DNA of 64,000 nucleotides. It comes from Euglena gracilis. Its lineage: Eukaryota > Euglenida > Euglenophyceae > Euglenales. Positions 31,093 to 41,968 of this stretch are shown here, piece by piece (position 1 is the stretch's first letter; every line of letters starts with the position of its first letter). The position numbers were made by a program, and so were the translations under genes. Location: assembly GCA_039621445.1 (NCBI GenBank), contig CP154956.1:22598588-22662587 (forward strand). Direction: 5' to 3'. The notes under the pieces were generated by a model, which searched no databases, was not told the origin of the DNA, and saw only the letters and a list, made by a program, of their open reading frames with translations.

Positions 31093-33278
31093 CTGGTATG
31101 GTTGTCGAGGATATCCTCGAAGAACCTACCAGCCCCGCAGGACGCACGTCATTAGGAGGCCGTGTGCTCGGCGCCGTAGGCACCGGCATTACTGCCGTGG
31201 CTGCTGCACTAACGCCACGAGGTGGAGGCGTAGCATCAAGCTCCGCCGCTGAGGTCGTGGAGACACCAGATGTCGGTGTCCCCACACCCCCATCTCCGGC
31301 AGCGGTGCAACCACCTTCAGTGGATGAACCCCAGCCGACAGAGCCATCTGTCGCACCAGCTACGGCGGAGGATCAACCTCCCGTAGTACCTGCGCCAGCG
31401 GTTGTGGAGGATCAACCTCCTAGACCGGATGTCGAAATGGAAGTGGAGGAGATACCCCCACGACCTCCGACACCGCGCAGGGTCCCTGCCGTCCCGAGGA
31501 CAATGGCAGAGTTTCTGGGAGCGCCAGCGCCTGTGGAAGCACCGATTCCGGTGACGACCACAGTGCCACGCCTCGTCGGACAGGATGAACCTGCTCGGCG
31601 ACGGCCGGCTGAACAACCCCAGGAACGTGTGCCGACCCCTCGGAGCGTCATGCGCGACCCAGCGGTCAGTATGCCCGCTTCACCCAGACGGCAAACGTCT
31701 ACTCCGGCACCATCCGCTCCTGATACCAGGAGTAAGCCGCAGGCGTCGCCTCCTGATTCCGGGAGTTCGAAGCCGAAAGGAGGCAAACCGGGTGCTGCAC
31801 CCTGTAAGCCCCCTGCCAAAGGCGGTGATGGGAAACCACCACCGAAAGGTGGCGCTGGAGGTCAGACTGGCGGACAGCCGAAAGGCCCTACGACAATGCA
31901 CGACTATTCGGCCGTTGCATCGTCCGGGTACGGCCAGAGCAAACCGAAAGGTAAGGCTCGTGGTCGACAGGCCCAATCTTCCGCCGGATCGACGGATGAG
32001 AAGCAGGATGAACCTGCTTCACCTCCTGTGTCTGCGGATGCCCAGCTCTGGACTCAGGATATCCTGACCGGACTAGGCACCGTGGAAGAGAGGACGAAGA
32101 AACTGGCTGCTATTAGGCACCAGAAAGGGTCACTGAATCGATGGATTCAGTCCCTCTTCGTCCGAGGAGAACCTTTCCACTATGCCCCGGAACGTACCTG
32201 GACATTCTGGAACAGGCGCTCACCCAGAGTACTGGCACAGTACTTTGGCGAGGACTGCGTGTTGGATTTCCACCACGGCACGTCCTTTGCCTGGACGTGC
32301 ACCGTGTGCCACCATGTGCGGCACAACCAACCGCTTGTGCATGTGTGCAAGCGGCAGGTGCAATCTTCGTGGTTCCATCACAGGGCAAATGGGCCGAACT
32401 GGGTGGCGCTCGTATGTGGCGAGTGCCTGAACGCCTGGAAGCACAGCTTGAACTACTCCTACAGTGAGAATGCTCACGACAGGGATATCCCTGCCTTGTG
32501 CATCAAATGTATAGGAGACAAGTTCGTGCAGACTGCTGATGGAGCAGTCACCACCATTGTCCCCCACCACTGGGAGACACTGGAGAAGTGGAAGAAGGAG
32601 TACAAACAGGTGGAAGGCCGCCTGAGGCACTCCGACTTCCGCAAGGTAGAAAGCTACCGCCACACGGGAATGGCCCGTGAGTTCCAGAACGACGCTGGGG
32701 CAATGCGCATCGCCGTCGAGGAACACGCCAAGGTAAGTATGCCTTACCTCTGGACTGATGGCGACTGGGAGACACAGGTTTACCCCCTGTTCTCCAAGCG
32801 TCAGCATGGCGGATACGCCTTGCCACTGTGGCCTCCTGAAGAACACGATTTGGTGGACTTCAGAGGTTGGTTGGCGGCTGTATTACGGCCCCATACCACA
32901 ACAGCTCGGACAGCGAGGTGGATGTATGACATCAACTTCAAGCAGACCCCGGGGATGCCCCCGCAGGTGCCTGCGAATCACCCCCGGATGAATTACATCA
33001 TCTGGCCGGTGATGCTGCCTAGAATTTTCTGGGAGCAGCTCCAACGGTATCTTCAGCATCATGCTGAACGTACCAGGGAGAAGCTGCCGGATAATTGGAT
33101 CAAGGACTGGGAGACCCCTTCCTTTGATGCCAACGATCCGGAGCTGAACACCATTCGGGGTGAATCAGCTCCGCCGCGCTCCCCACGCCAACTGGAGTTG
33201 GTTGAGGACCCATTAGGGGACCCCCAACACGACTACTGGCGTGAGGTGTGCGAACGTCCAGCCGATAAAGGCAGGTGA
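31089..33278 (+). CDS. ORF3 C-terminal part, 729 codons, Cys-rich, unknown function
   Basis: The longest intact piece of ORF3 in this copy and the only one with the natural C-terminus (TGA 33,276-33,278). The first 220 residues are Pro/Glu-rich with DEP and EDQPP repeats, followed by a KPKGGK/KGG basic stretch. From about residue 340 comes a domain shared with element 3: SLNRWIQSLF, RSPRVLAQYFGE, CTVC, LVHVC, CGEC, CIKC (about 32,140-32,520). The last 240 residues (FRKVESYRHTGMAREF... to the end) are missing from elements 1 and 3. No signal peptide, membrane segment or coiled coil is visible, so it is not env-like. Metal binding by the paired cysteines is inferred. The first Met is only the first ATG of this frame. 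The true start is 29,977, in another frame. Confidence 0.7.
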   Translation: MTGMVVEDILEEPTSPAGRTSLGGRVLGAVGTGITAVAAALTPRGGGVASSSAAEVVETPDVGVPTPPSPAAVQPPSVDEPQPTEPSVAPATAEDQPPVVPAPAVVEDQPPRPDVEMEVEEIPPRPPTPRRVPAVPRTMAEFLGAPAPVEAPIPVTTTVPRLVGQDEPARRRPAEQPQERVPTPRSVMRDPAVSMPASPRRQTSTPAPSAPDTRSKPQASPPDSGSSKPKGGKPGAAPCKPPAKGGDGKPPPKGGAGGQTGGQPKGPTTMHDYSAVASSGYGQSKPKGKARGRQAQSSAGSTDEKQDEPASPPVSADAQLWTQDILTGLGTVEERTKKLAAIRHQKGSLNRWIQSLFVRGEPFHYAPERTWTFWNRRSPRVLAQYFGEDCVLDFHHGTSFAWTCTVCHHVRHNQPLVHVCKRQVQSSWFHHRANGPNWVALVCGECLNAWKHSLNYSYSENAHDRDIPALCIKCIGDKFVQTADGAVTTIVPHHWETLEKWKKEYKQVEGRLRHSDFRKVESYRHTGMAREFQNDAGAMRIAVEEHAKVSMPYLWTDGDWETQVYPLFSKRQHGGYALPLWPPEEHDLVDFRGWLAAVLRPHTTTARTARWMYDINFKQTPGMPPQVPANHPRMNYIIWPVMLPRIFWEQLQRYLQHHAERTREKLPDNWIKDWETPSFDANDPELNTIRGESAPPRSPRQLELVEDPLGDPQHDYWREVCERPADKGR

Positions 33279-34095
33279 GGTGAATTGAGCGCCAATGCGG
33301 CGTCCTTCAGCACCCTCGTCAGGTATTCGCCTGGCACCCTGTTTGGGTATTCGCCCGAACAACCCCTTCGAAGACCCTTTGCGGTATTCGCCGCTAGTAA
33401 GTTCCCACCGGGATGCTGCCATGTGCAGGATTCCGTGTGCATGCATGCACACCCCTCTCCCCTCTCCCCTCTCGCGGGCGTGCGACACGCAGCGCACAGG
33501 GCCGACGGCCTCTTTTCCTTTCCCTTCCTTTTCTTTTCGGCCGTTTGATGCCTTAAGGCTGCCAGACAGCACCACTTTTCTGGCCTAAGCCAACCCCCCA
33601 CTCCTCTCTACTTTCCCCCCCGGGGCAAATGCTGTCGCCGGCAGTTGGTTTTGTAGAGTAGGATTTCCTTTTGCGTGGTCAGGTTTGACTGGCCATGCGT
33701 CCTGCCCAGGTTTGACTGGTCAGAGGCCCCCCTCCTTCCACACCCTCCCCATGGGTTTTCCTGGAATTCCCATGGACCCAACCCCAAGTGCCTTGGGCTC
33801 ACCCAAACTGGGTGGATGGGTTTGCTTGGCAAAGAAACCTGCCAGCCCCATTTTGCCCAGTGGGCTATAATATACTATATACCCATAAGCCACCGCAGAA
33901 TAGGTGAAACCATTTGGCGCGTTTTGGGCTTTTGGGGTCCCCTCCTTTCCGCCCCCCCCCCCCTTTGAGTGGACCCCTGTGCGAGGGAAAGGGCCCCTGT
34001 GGATGCGCCAGGGTGCACCTCCCACAGACCAGGTCTGTGTCCGAAATCCCTGTGGCCAGAATGCCTGGTCCAAAGGGGAAATCGGGCATAGCCCT
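33279..34095 (+). other. 3' untranslated region of element 2
   Basis: 817 bp without a credible gene. It contains CT-rich tracts (about 33,452-33,475 and 33,510-33,540), a direct repeat CAGGTTTGACTGG at 33,680-33,692 and 33,707-33,719, an AT-rich patch around 33,867-33,882, and a C-run at about 33,951-33,963. Confidence 0.7.
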
Positions 34096-34105
34096 GGGAG
34101 GGGGA
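34096..34105 (+). other. polypurine tract of element 2
   Basis: GGGAGGGGGA directly abuts the TGTGTACC start of the 3' LTR. This is the expected position of the plus-strand primer and supports the LTR boundary. Confidence 0.85.
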
Positions 34106-34413
34106 TGTGTACCAGGCGTATGCTTCTGTCCCCTTCCGTTGAGGAAGTTAGGATGGAAGCAGATCCTATTAGGATTTCCTAATGGGTGCCCCTTCTCTCT
34201 CCACAGGTGGTATTCTGTTTCGTCTTTCCTTTTCTCCGGACCGGACTTGGTTATCCAGTCCGTCCTCCCTGCATTGCTCTGTGCTTTGCTTCTTGGGAAG
34301 TGGGAAAAGGGATTTTCTGTTACTCTGATTTTAAGTTCCCAAGTAGGTGCGCAAAGGCGAAAGCGACGGCTTTTGGGAATTGGTAAAGAGGAATTGGGAA
34401 TCAGACGTACACT
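34106..34413 (+). repeat. 3' LTR of element 2
   Basis: 308 bp, same ends as the 5' LTR (TGTGTACCAGG...GACGTACACT), followed by satellite in phase with that left of 24,141. It contains the same internal CTCTCTCCACAG, ending at 34,206. Confidence 0.9.
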
Positions 34414-37106
34414 CCTCTACCCGGGGCGTACCGCTCGTTTTTAGAGCGTCGGCGAGGCCGATTTCGGCCGAAAAATGACCGAAAAATGACGTTTTTGTGG
34501 GCGTCCGTTGCCAAAGTGCTATTTTGCGCCTCCCGGGCGGTAATTGCTGCGTTTTGCGAGCGCAAGCCGCGGGCAACACTGCGCCTGTCCGCCCGCCCCC
34601 CTTCGCAACAGTTAGGTAAACGATCGCCGACCTCTACCAGGGGCGGACCGCTCGTTTTTTTAGAGCGCGGGAGAGGCCGATTTCGGCCGAAAAAGACCGA
34701 AAAATGACGTTTTGGGGGGCGTCCGTTGCCAAAGTGCTTTTTTGCGCCTCCCGGGCGTAAATTGCTGCGTTTTACGAGCGCAAGCCGCGGGCAAAAATGC
34801 GCGTATCCGCCCGCCGCCCTTCGCAACAGTTAGGTAAAGGATCGCCGACCTCTACACGGGGCGGACCGCTCATTTTTAGAGCGCCGTCGAGGCCGATTTC
34901 GGCCGGAAATGACCGAAAAAAAAAACGTTTTGGGGGGCTTCCGATGCCAAAGTGCTATTTTGCGCCTCCCGGGCGTAAATTGCTGCGTTTTACGGACGCC
35001 CGCCGCGGGCAAAACTGCGCCTGTCCGCCCGCTGCGCTTCGCGACAGTTAGGTAAAGGATCGCCGACCTCTACCCGGGGAGGAGCGCTCGTTTTAAAAAG
35101 CGCTGGCGCGGCCGATTTCGGCTGAAAATGACCGAAAAATGACGTTTTGGGGGAGGGGCGTGCGTTGCCAAAGTGCTATTTTGCGCCTCCCGGGCGGTAA
35201 TTGCCGCGTTTTACGCACGCCCGCCGCGGGCAAAATTGCGTCTGTCCGCAGGCCGCCTTTCGCAACAGTCAGGTAAAGGATCGCCGACCTCTACCCGGGG
35301 CGGACCGCTCTTTTTTAGACCGCCGGCGAGGCCGATTTCGGCCGAAAATGACCGAAAAACGACGTTTTGGGGGGGGCGTTCGTTGCCAAAGTGCTATTTT
35401 GCGCCTCCCGGGGGGTAATTGCTGCGTTTTACGCACGCCCGCGGCGGGCAAAATTGCGCCTGTCCGCAGGCCGCCTTTTGCGACACTCAGGTAAAGGATC
35501 GCCGACCTCTCCCCGGGGCGGACCGCTCATTTTTAGACCGCCGGCGAGGCCGATTTCGGCCGAAAATGACCGAAAAATGACGTTTTGGGGGGCGTCCGTT
35601 GCCAAAGTGCTTTTGCGCCTCCCGGGCGGTAATTGCTGCGTTTTACGAGCGCAAGCCGCGAACAAAAAAGCGCCCGTCCGCCCGCCGCCCTTCGCAACAG
35701 TCATGTAAAGGATCGCCGACCTCTACCCGGGGCGGACCGCTCGTTTTTAGAGCGCCGGCGAGGGCGATTTCGGCCGAAAATGACCGAAAAACGACGTTTT
35801 GGGGGGCGTCCGTTGCCAAAGTGCTTTTTTGCGCCTCCCGGGCGGTAATTGCAGCGTTTTACGCACGCCCGCCGCGGGCAAAAAAGCGCCTGTCCGCAGG
35901 CCGCCCTTCACAACCGTCGGGTAAAGGAGCGCCAACATCTACCTGGGGCAGACCGCTTGTTTTTAGGGCGCCGGCGAGGCCGATTTCGGCCGAAAATGAC
36001 CGAAAAACGACGTTTTGGGGGGCGTCCGTTGTCAAAGTGCTATTTTGCGCCTCCCGGGCGGTGATTGCTGCGTTTTACGCACGCCCGCCGCGGGCAAAAA
36101 AGCGCCTGTCCGCAGGCCGCCCTTCGCGACAGTCAGGTAAAGGATCGCCGACCTCTACCCGGGGCGGACCGCTCGTTTTTTAGACCGCCGGCGAGGCCGA
36201 TTTCGGCCGAAAATGACCGAAAAACGACGTTTTGGGGAGCGACCGTTGTCAAAGTGCTATTTTGCGCCTCCCGGGCGGTAATTGCAGCGTTTTACGCACG
36301 CCCGCGGCGGGCAAAATTGCGCCTGTCCGCCCGCCGCCCTTCGCAACAGTCAGGTAAAGGATCGCCGACCTCTACCCGGGGCGGACCGCTCGTTTTTAGA
36401 GCGCCGGCGAGGCCGATTTCGGCCGAAGATGACCGAAAAATGACGTTTTGGGGGGGCGTCCGTTGCCAAAGTGCTATTTTGCGCCTCCCGGGCGGTAATT
36501 GCTGCGTTTTACGCACGCCCGCCGCGGGCAAAAAAGCGCCTGTCCGCAGGCCGCCCTTCGCAACAGTCAGGTAAAGGATCGCCGACCTCTACCCGGGGCG
36601 GACCGCTCAGTTTTAGAGCGCCGGCGAGGCCGATTTCGGCCGAAAATGACCGAAAAACGACGTTTTGGGGGGCGTCCGTTGCCAAAGTGCTATTTTGCGC
36701 CTCTCGGGCGGTAATTGCTGCGTTTTACGCACGCCCGCCGCGGGCAAAATTGCGCCTGTCCGCCCGCCGTCTTTCGCGACACTCAGGTAAAGGATCTCCG
36801 ACCTCTACCCGGGGCAGACCGCTTGTTTTTAGAGCGCCGGCGAGGCCGATTTCGGCCGAAAATGACCGAAAGACGACGTTTTGGGGGGCGTCCGTTGCCA
36901 AAGTGCTATTTTGCGCCTCCCGGGCGGTGATTGCTGCGTTTTACGCACGCCCGCGGCGGGCAAAATTGCGCCTGTCCGCAGACCGCCTTTCGCGACACTC
37001 AGGTAAAGGATCGCCGACCTCTAGCCGGGGCGGACCGCTTAGTTTTAGAGCGCCGGCGAGGCCGATTTTGGCCGAAAATGACCGAAAGACGACGTTTTGG
37101 GGGGCG
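34414..37106 (+). repeat. 216-bp satellite array, about 12 monomers, mostly subfamily A
   Basis: Continuation of the array interrupted by element 2. The first bases, CCTCTACCCGGGG, complete the monomer left at 24,140. Several monomers carry small deletions. One type B monomer lies at about 35,090-35,115. It ends at TTTTGGGGGGCG just before the LTR of element 3. Confidence 0.95.
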
Positions 37107-37535
37107 TGTGTACCAGGCACGTCCCAGCTCTGTAGGATATCTGCAGAGTGGGTTCTGTGACGGTCGCACCACTGTGGAAACCCACAGCCGGTAAGATCGT
37201 GGCAGACCCTTCTGGGATCTGCCCCTGGACACGTCAGCACTTTTCTCTCCTTCCCACACAGGTGGTATTCTTTACTGTCATCAATTCCAAGTTTCACCAT
37301 TGGTTTTGTCAGAGGGAAAAACCCTCAGAACAATCAACTTTGATCTCAGAAGAAAACTTCTGAATCTTTGCTTTGTGCTTTGCTTCTTGGGGAATTGGGA
37401 AGAAAAGGGGAAAACCACTTTTCGTTACTCCAAAGACTTTTCCCAACCATAAGTAGGCTGCGCACCAAGGCGAAAGCGAAAGGCTTTTACAGAAAGTTCC
37501 AAAAAGGGGAAAAGGGAAAGCTTTGGACGTACACT
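37107..37535 (+). repeat. 5' LTR of element 3
   Basis: 429 bp from TGTGTACCAGG to GACGTACACT. The ends and several blocks match element 2 (splice-like CCTTCCCACACAG followed by GTGGTATTC at 37,262, GGCGAAAGCG, the region before the end). It is longer by about 120 bp and diverged, so it represents another subfamily. No second copy lies in this window. Confidence 0.85.
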
Positions 37536-37547
37536 TGGTAGCAGAAT
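37536..37547 (+). other. primer-binding site (initiator tRNA-Met type)
   Basis: TGGTAGCAGAAT directly after the LTR end, sharing TGGTAGCAGA with element 2. A second copy, ACACTTGGTAGCAGATTTAGG, lies 56 bp downstream (37,592), so the LTR-end/primer-site junction is locally duplicated. Confidence 0.7.
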
Positions 37548-37845
37548 AGGTCAAAGATCCTACAGAAAGAAAGGCTACCAGGTAATACACTTGGTAGCAG
37601 ATTTAGGCAACGAACCTACACAGACGTTCCACACAGAGAAACTCTGTGGTTGACTGGTGGTGAGGATCGTACTGAGCCGTGAAACACGGTGAAAGTACTG
37701 TTCCTGGCCCCTAGCCAACCTTTAAGCAAGGATACAGGTCTCAGAAGGCTCTGTTCGGTAATCGCCGATACAACCTTTCTGGTCCCTGTTTCTCTGCTTA
37801 TTTGTGTGAATTTTTGGTTTTTTGCCTTTTTACCCATCTCAAAAG

Positions 37846-40800
37846 ATGCAGAGCACAAGCCCCAACCCCAAATTTGATTATGACTTGTTGATGAGTTCAT
37901 TGAGCAATTGTGATGAAGATTGCGGGGATTGGAACGGTTTAAATGAAACAAGTTCCAATTCCCGACTCCCCAAGCAAGAAGAAGGCAATTTGACTCATTT
38001 GTCATTGTCAAAAGGCGAAACGCCTTCATTATTGCATGGGGGTAATGAACCCTCTTCATCATCATTGTCATTGATTGCGCGGGATGTAGGTGGCAAAATG
38101 CCTTCCTCCATCCCGATTCACCCATCATTGATGCGGCGAGGGGATGAACCCCTTGCCCCCTCACACTTGGTTACTCATGTTACCCATGAACAAAGTGAGG
38201 GGTATTTGCCCTTTGCTCTGTTCACACCCAAAAGATCCCCGGTGGAAGCACCGGTGGGCCTTTTGGAGTGCAACTCGGTGGAAACACCGTGTTTTTTCCA
38301 ACCCCCCCCCTCAATTACCACCCCCCACACCATTTCACGCTTTGCCGGGATTACCCGCGGAAGCTGCGGTTTTCCCTGCATTGCCATGGAACCCAGATAT
38401 GCGTCTGGTGGTGCCGGAAATCTCTGGTGCCGTTTCTATTGTGGAGGACTATGAGGAAGATTTGAGGGATAACCTCACCCCCGGTGATGTTTTCCGAATT
38501 CTCGGTCAACTTCCAGCGGATCACCCGCTTAGCAAGCAAATTTTGCATGTCCACCAATGCGTTGCGGAATGCGCAACCATGCTCAACAAAGTTTTGCAGT
38601 TCGATGAGGACAATCAAAGGGTTGTCAACACCAAACTGGAATGTTGCTGGAATTATTTGCAGGAAATCGGCAAATATTGCCAACACAATTTTGAAAATGC
38701 GGGGAAAGACCTTCAGCATTTTCGAGAAAGTGTTGACAGTATTTTGCGCATCCAACTTCCACAAAATTTCCAACAAATCAGCGAAATGCTGCATGAAGCG
38801 GAAACGCGGAATGATTCCAAGTTTCTGCATGTGCAGGATGGTATGAGCCATCTTTTTGCCCAATTGGAATCCTGTTCAACCATGTTACTGCAATTGCAGC
38901 AGCAGTTACAAGCGCAAAGTGCCACCCCCAAAATGCCGGAAATCGGTAACTTTGTCGCGGTTGAGCATTTTGCCGCACTTACCAGTTCTTTCCAAGAAGC
39001 CCAACAACGGATTTTGCATCTTGGCTCGGAAATCGAGCACTTGAAGCAATTTCAAGCGAAAGTGCAAGAAAATTTTGTTCCCCGTTCGCAAATCCAGCTT
39101 TTGGAGAAACGAATTTCACACTTGGAGCAAAAATCCTGCCATTGTGCCGCAAATCAGGATGGATTAACCACCTTGAACGCGAAAATCGCGGATTGCGCAC
39201 AACGGTTGGATTTCATGCAACAACAAATGCAAACGGACATTGGCGGTATTAATGCCACCGTTGTCGGTTTGCAGGAGCATGTTTCTGCACTTTCCAAGCG
39301 AATTCCCGACATTAGTGGTATTCAAGCCGCTATTGGGGAATTGCAAACCCTTTGCACCTTGTTGTCCACCACAGTGACGGAAATCCGCTCACTACCCCCC
39401 ATTTCGCGTGCTCGGATATCCGAGTCACCGGAATTTCGCTCATTTTATGACAAAGTGCTTGGTGACAACAAGGAAACCTTGCAAGCATTTTGTACAAGTT
39501 TGCTCCAAATTGAGGAAAGTGTGAATCGGAATGCCCGATCCATGCAAGATGAGGTTTCTCGGTTGGATGGACGAATTTCTGCGTTGTTGGAAAAGCCAAC
39601 CGCGGAAAATTCGCGCACCACCGTGGAAACCCCCACAAAGTCACTCCACCAATTGCAAACCGTCTCAAATGCGGTAAAAGCGCTTGCGGGTCAACTCCGG
39701 AATTTGGAGGAGTCCCAAGGAAATCTTGCCCAAGAATTACACTTGGTTTCTGAAAAGATGCCACACTTGGAAGATTTTTCCCGTTACCGCAAACGCGTTA
39801 GGCATTTGGAGACTGAGGTTGACCGTATTTGCGGCCAACTCCAGTTGGTGGAACATTTGGAAGAAACGGTGCATGACTTGTCCGCGAGTCTGGATAAAAT
39901 GTCCCCTCCGGTACCGGTTGTGCCACCACCAACCGCGGTAAGCGCTGCGGTTGGTATTCCAAACGTCCCGGAATCGCGTTCTCAAATTACCATTTCTGGA
40001 GTAGGAATCCCTACATCCACCGCGAATTTGGTACAACCACCCGCGAAAACGCGAATTGTACCACCTTTGCATTTGCCCACACCACAAACTCACTCTTCGC
40101 ACGACATTTCCGATGAGGAAATTGACCCCCCACTCGAAAATTCGAGTCTCCACCAAGAAATTCAACATTCCAACCTTGTACGAGGAATGAGCCAACACCC
40201 CACACCTGGTATTGGTCATGTGTCGCAATCGCGATCATACCAACAACCGACGGGTTCTGGAATGCCAGACCACCCATCGGGTTTTCGGCGGGAAACCCGC
40301 CCCACTGAGAGGATTTCACCACATTTTTCGCAATTCCTGCAGGAAAATCCTGCCAACCCTACACTTGGTGCGGGAAATCCTGCACGGGTCAAACATGGAG
40401 CGGAAAATCCGCGAAACGCGTTTGGTGTTAGGAATTACCCTGACCCAAACCCCTGGAATACCACCGAGGGTCAGCGGGTTACTCAGAGAGACTTCAAGGG
40501 CACCATCGCAATCGCGAACAAGGTGAAGCCCCAATGGGACGGGGATCCAACCACATGGAGACAATTTTTTCGGGATTGGGAGTACTATTGGGCACTAAAG
40601 GGACCCACCCAAGACCCGAATCCCGAAGTAGTCAAGATGGAATTCATCGATTGCCTACCGAGGGAGGAGCGAGAACGCGCACGCAATTTGGTGATACGTA
40701 ATGGCGTATCATTCGATGACCTGGTTGAGCAATACGCTTCAACCAATTCAAGTCTGGTCACCAGGATTACCCTGGAGAAGAAGTGGCGACAATTCGCGCC

Positions 40801-41923
40801 ATCGGATCGCAAATGGAAATCCATTGACCTTTGGTATGCCAAATGGTTAGCACTTGCTTCCGAAGTTGATGAACTTAGCGAGAAGCAAATGCGCGAACAA
40901 TTCGATGCGGTTTTGTTGCATTTCACACCATCCCTCGTGAAGGATATCCATCGCGAGGAGTTGGCAGGGCATGAGATGACTCTTGCCCAACGTTGGAATT
41001 ATGTGTCAAAACAACTCAAGCTCACACAAGTTTTGGGACAAATACAGTCCGCTTTCCAAACGCATCCCACCGCGGGAATCCCTGCGGGTGCGGTTAATGC
41101 GTTGCAAAAATCACCCATGTCACCAAGATCACCCACCACGGGATCGAAAACGCGGAATCAGCGTTCTTCGGACCAGGGCACGGATAAACTGTGCTTTTTG
41201 TGCAACAAATCTGGTCACATGTCTCGGGAATGCCCGAATCCCGATGCGCGAAAGCGTATTGGAAGCCCAAGGGGCTCGACCTCCTCACGGGGATCGGGTT
41301 CCTCGGCGTTTTCACGTCAATCGGGAGTTTCACGGTCTTCGGAGAACCGCTTTAGCGGCAGTAGGCCCAAGTCACCATCGCGTGATGGTCGGGAAACCCG
41401 TCCTTCTCGCGGTCGGTCACCTGGCCCCCCTGCCCGAAAACGGGATTTCAATCGCGATTCTTCACGATCTCGTTCGCAAAGTGGATCATCCTCTTCACGC
41501 GAGTCAACGGGGAAGTCCCGATACACCGGTCATGGTCGACGGGAAACCCGTTCACCACGACGGTTTGACGGAAAAACGGAATACCGTTCCCCCCGTTATG
41601 CGGAAGCCCGCCACAAATCCCGTTGTTCACTTTGCGGTTCCAAAGATCACCACGCATCCAAATGTCCCAGATCTCGTTCCCCCCGGCCCGGCTACGGAAA
41701 TCGCGGTAAGCGCCGCGATGACCGTGGTTACTCCTCCAACCGGCAAAAGGTCGGTTTCAAGATATCTTGTTTGGAGGAGGACACCCCGGCTTCGGGCAGG
41801 GAGGGGGATGAGACCTCGGACGGGGAATTTAATGAGGCCCGAATGGCGGTGCGCTCATTGAATTCCATCTATTCCACCAAAAAGTCCGTTGCCGGCTATG
41901 CGGCCGGTTCGGACTTGGAGTAG
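37846..41923 (+). CDS. gag: Gag polyprotein, about 1,360 codons, one frame break in a C-run
   Basis: Structural protein of the virus-like particle. I place the start at ATG 37,846 because the MQST(G/S)PN start is conserved in element 2. The frame 37,846-38,310 passes to the frame of 38,144-41,923 at a run of nine C (38,302-38,310). One C fewer would make it continuous, so this is either a mutation or a homopolymer error. Order: acidic/Ser-rich N-terminus, then about 500 residues with heptad-like Leu/Gln repeats (about 38,480-39,900, predicted coiled coil), a Pro-rich linker, a capsid-like region (about 40,480-41,040, WDGDPTTWRQFFRDWEYYW...), and two zinc knuckles CX2CX4HX4C (41,192-41,233 and 41,624-41,665) around an Arg/Ser-rich stretch. 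It ends at TAG 41,921, in frame with pol. Such a long coiled-coil half is unusual for Ty3/gypsy Gag. Confidence 0.85.
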
Positions 41924-41959
41924 GGGAGCCCGAGGTCCGAGGGCACGGACCTCTGGGCT
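41921..41959 (+). promoter_or_regulatory. gag UAG stop plus downstream hairpin (readthrough signal), element 3
   Basis: TAG 41,921-41,923, spacer GGG, stem AGCCC-GAGGTCCG 41,927-41,939, loop AGGGCA, return strand CGGACCTC-T-GGGCT 41,946-41,959. This gives 13 base pairs with one bulged T. Gag and pol share the frame, with no other stop between them. The loop GGGCA could also pair with TGCCC at about 42,002-42,006 (pseudoknot), which element 2 retains. The layout resembles readthrough sites of gammaretroviruses. Confidence 0.75.
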
Positions 41960-41968
41960 GATGAACAG

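Larger units (their letters stand above)
24141..34413 (+). mobile_element. element 2: LTR-to-LTR Ty3/gypsy chromovirus, internally deleted
   Basis: A complete outline of 10,273 bp: 5' LTR, primer-binding site, gag and pol remnants, ORF3, polypurine tract, 3' LTR, probable 5-bp target-site duplication in satellite. Compared with element 3 it lacks about 3.5 kb of gag, about 0.55 kb of integrase core and a large middle piece of ORF3. It also has in-frame stops and frameshifts. It is diverged from elements 1 and 3 but belongs to the same family, which makes it useful for judging what is conserved. It cannot transpose by itself. Confidence 0.92.
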
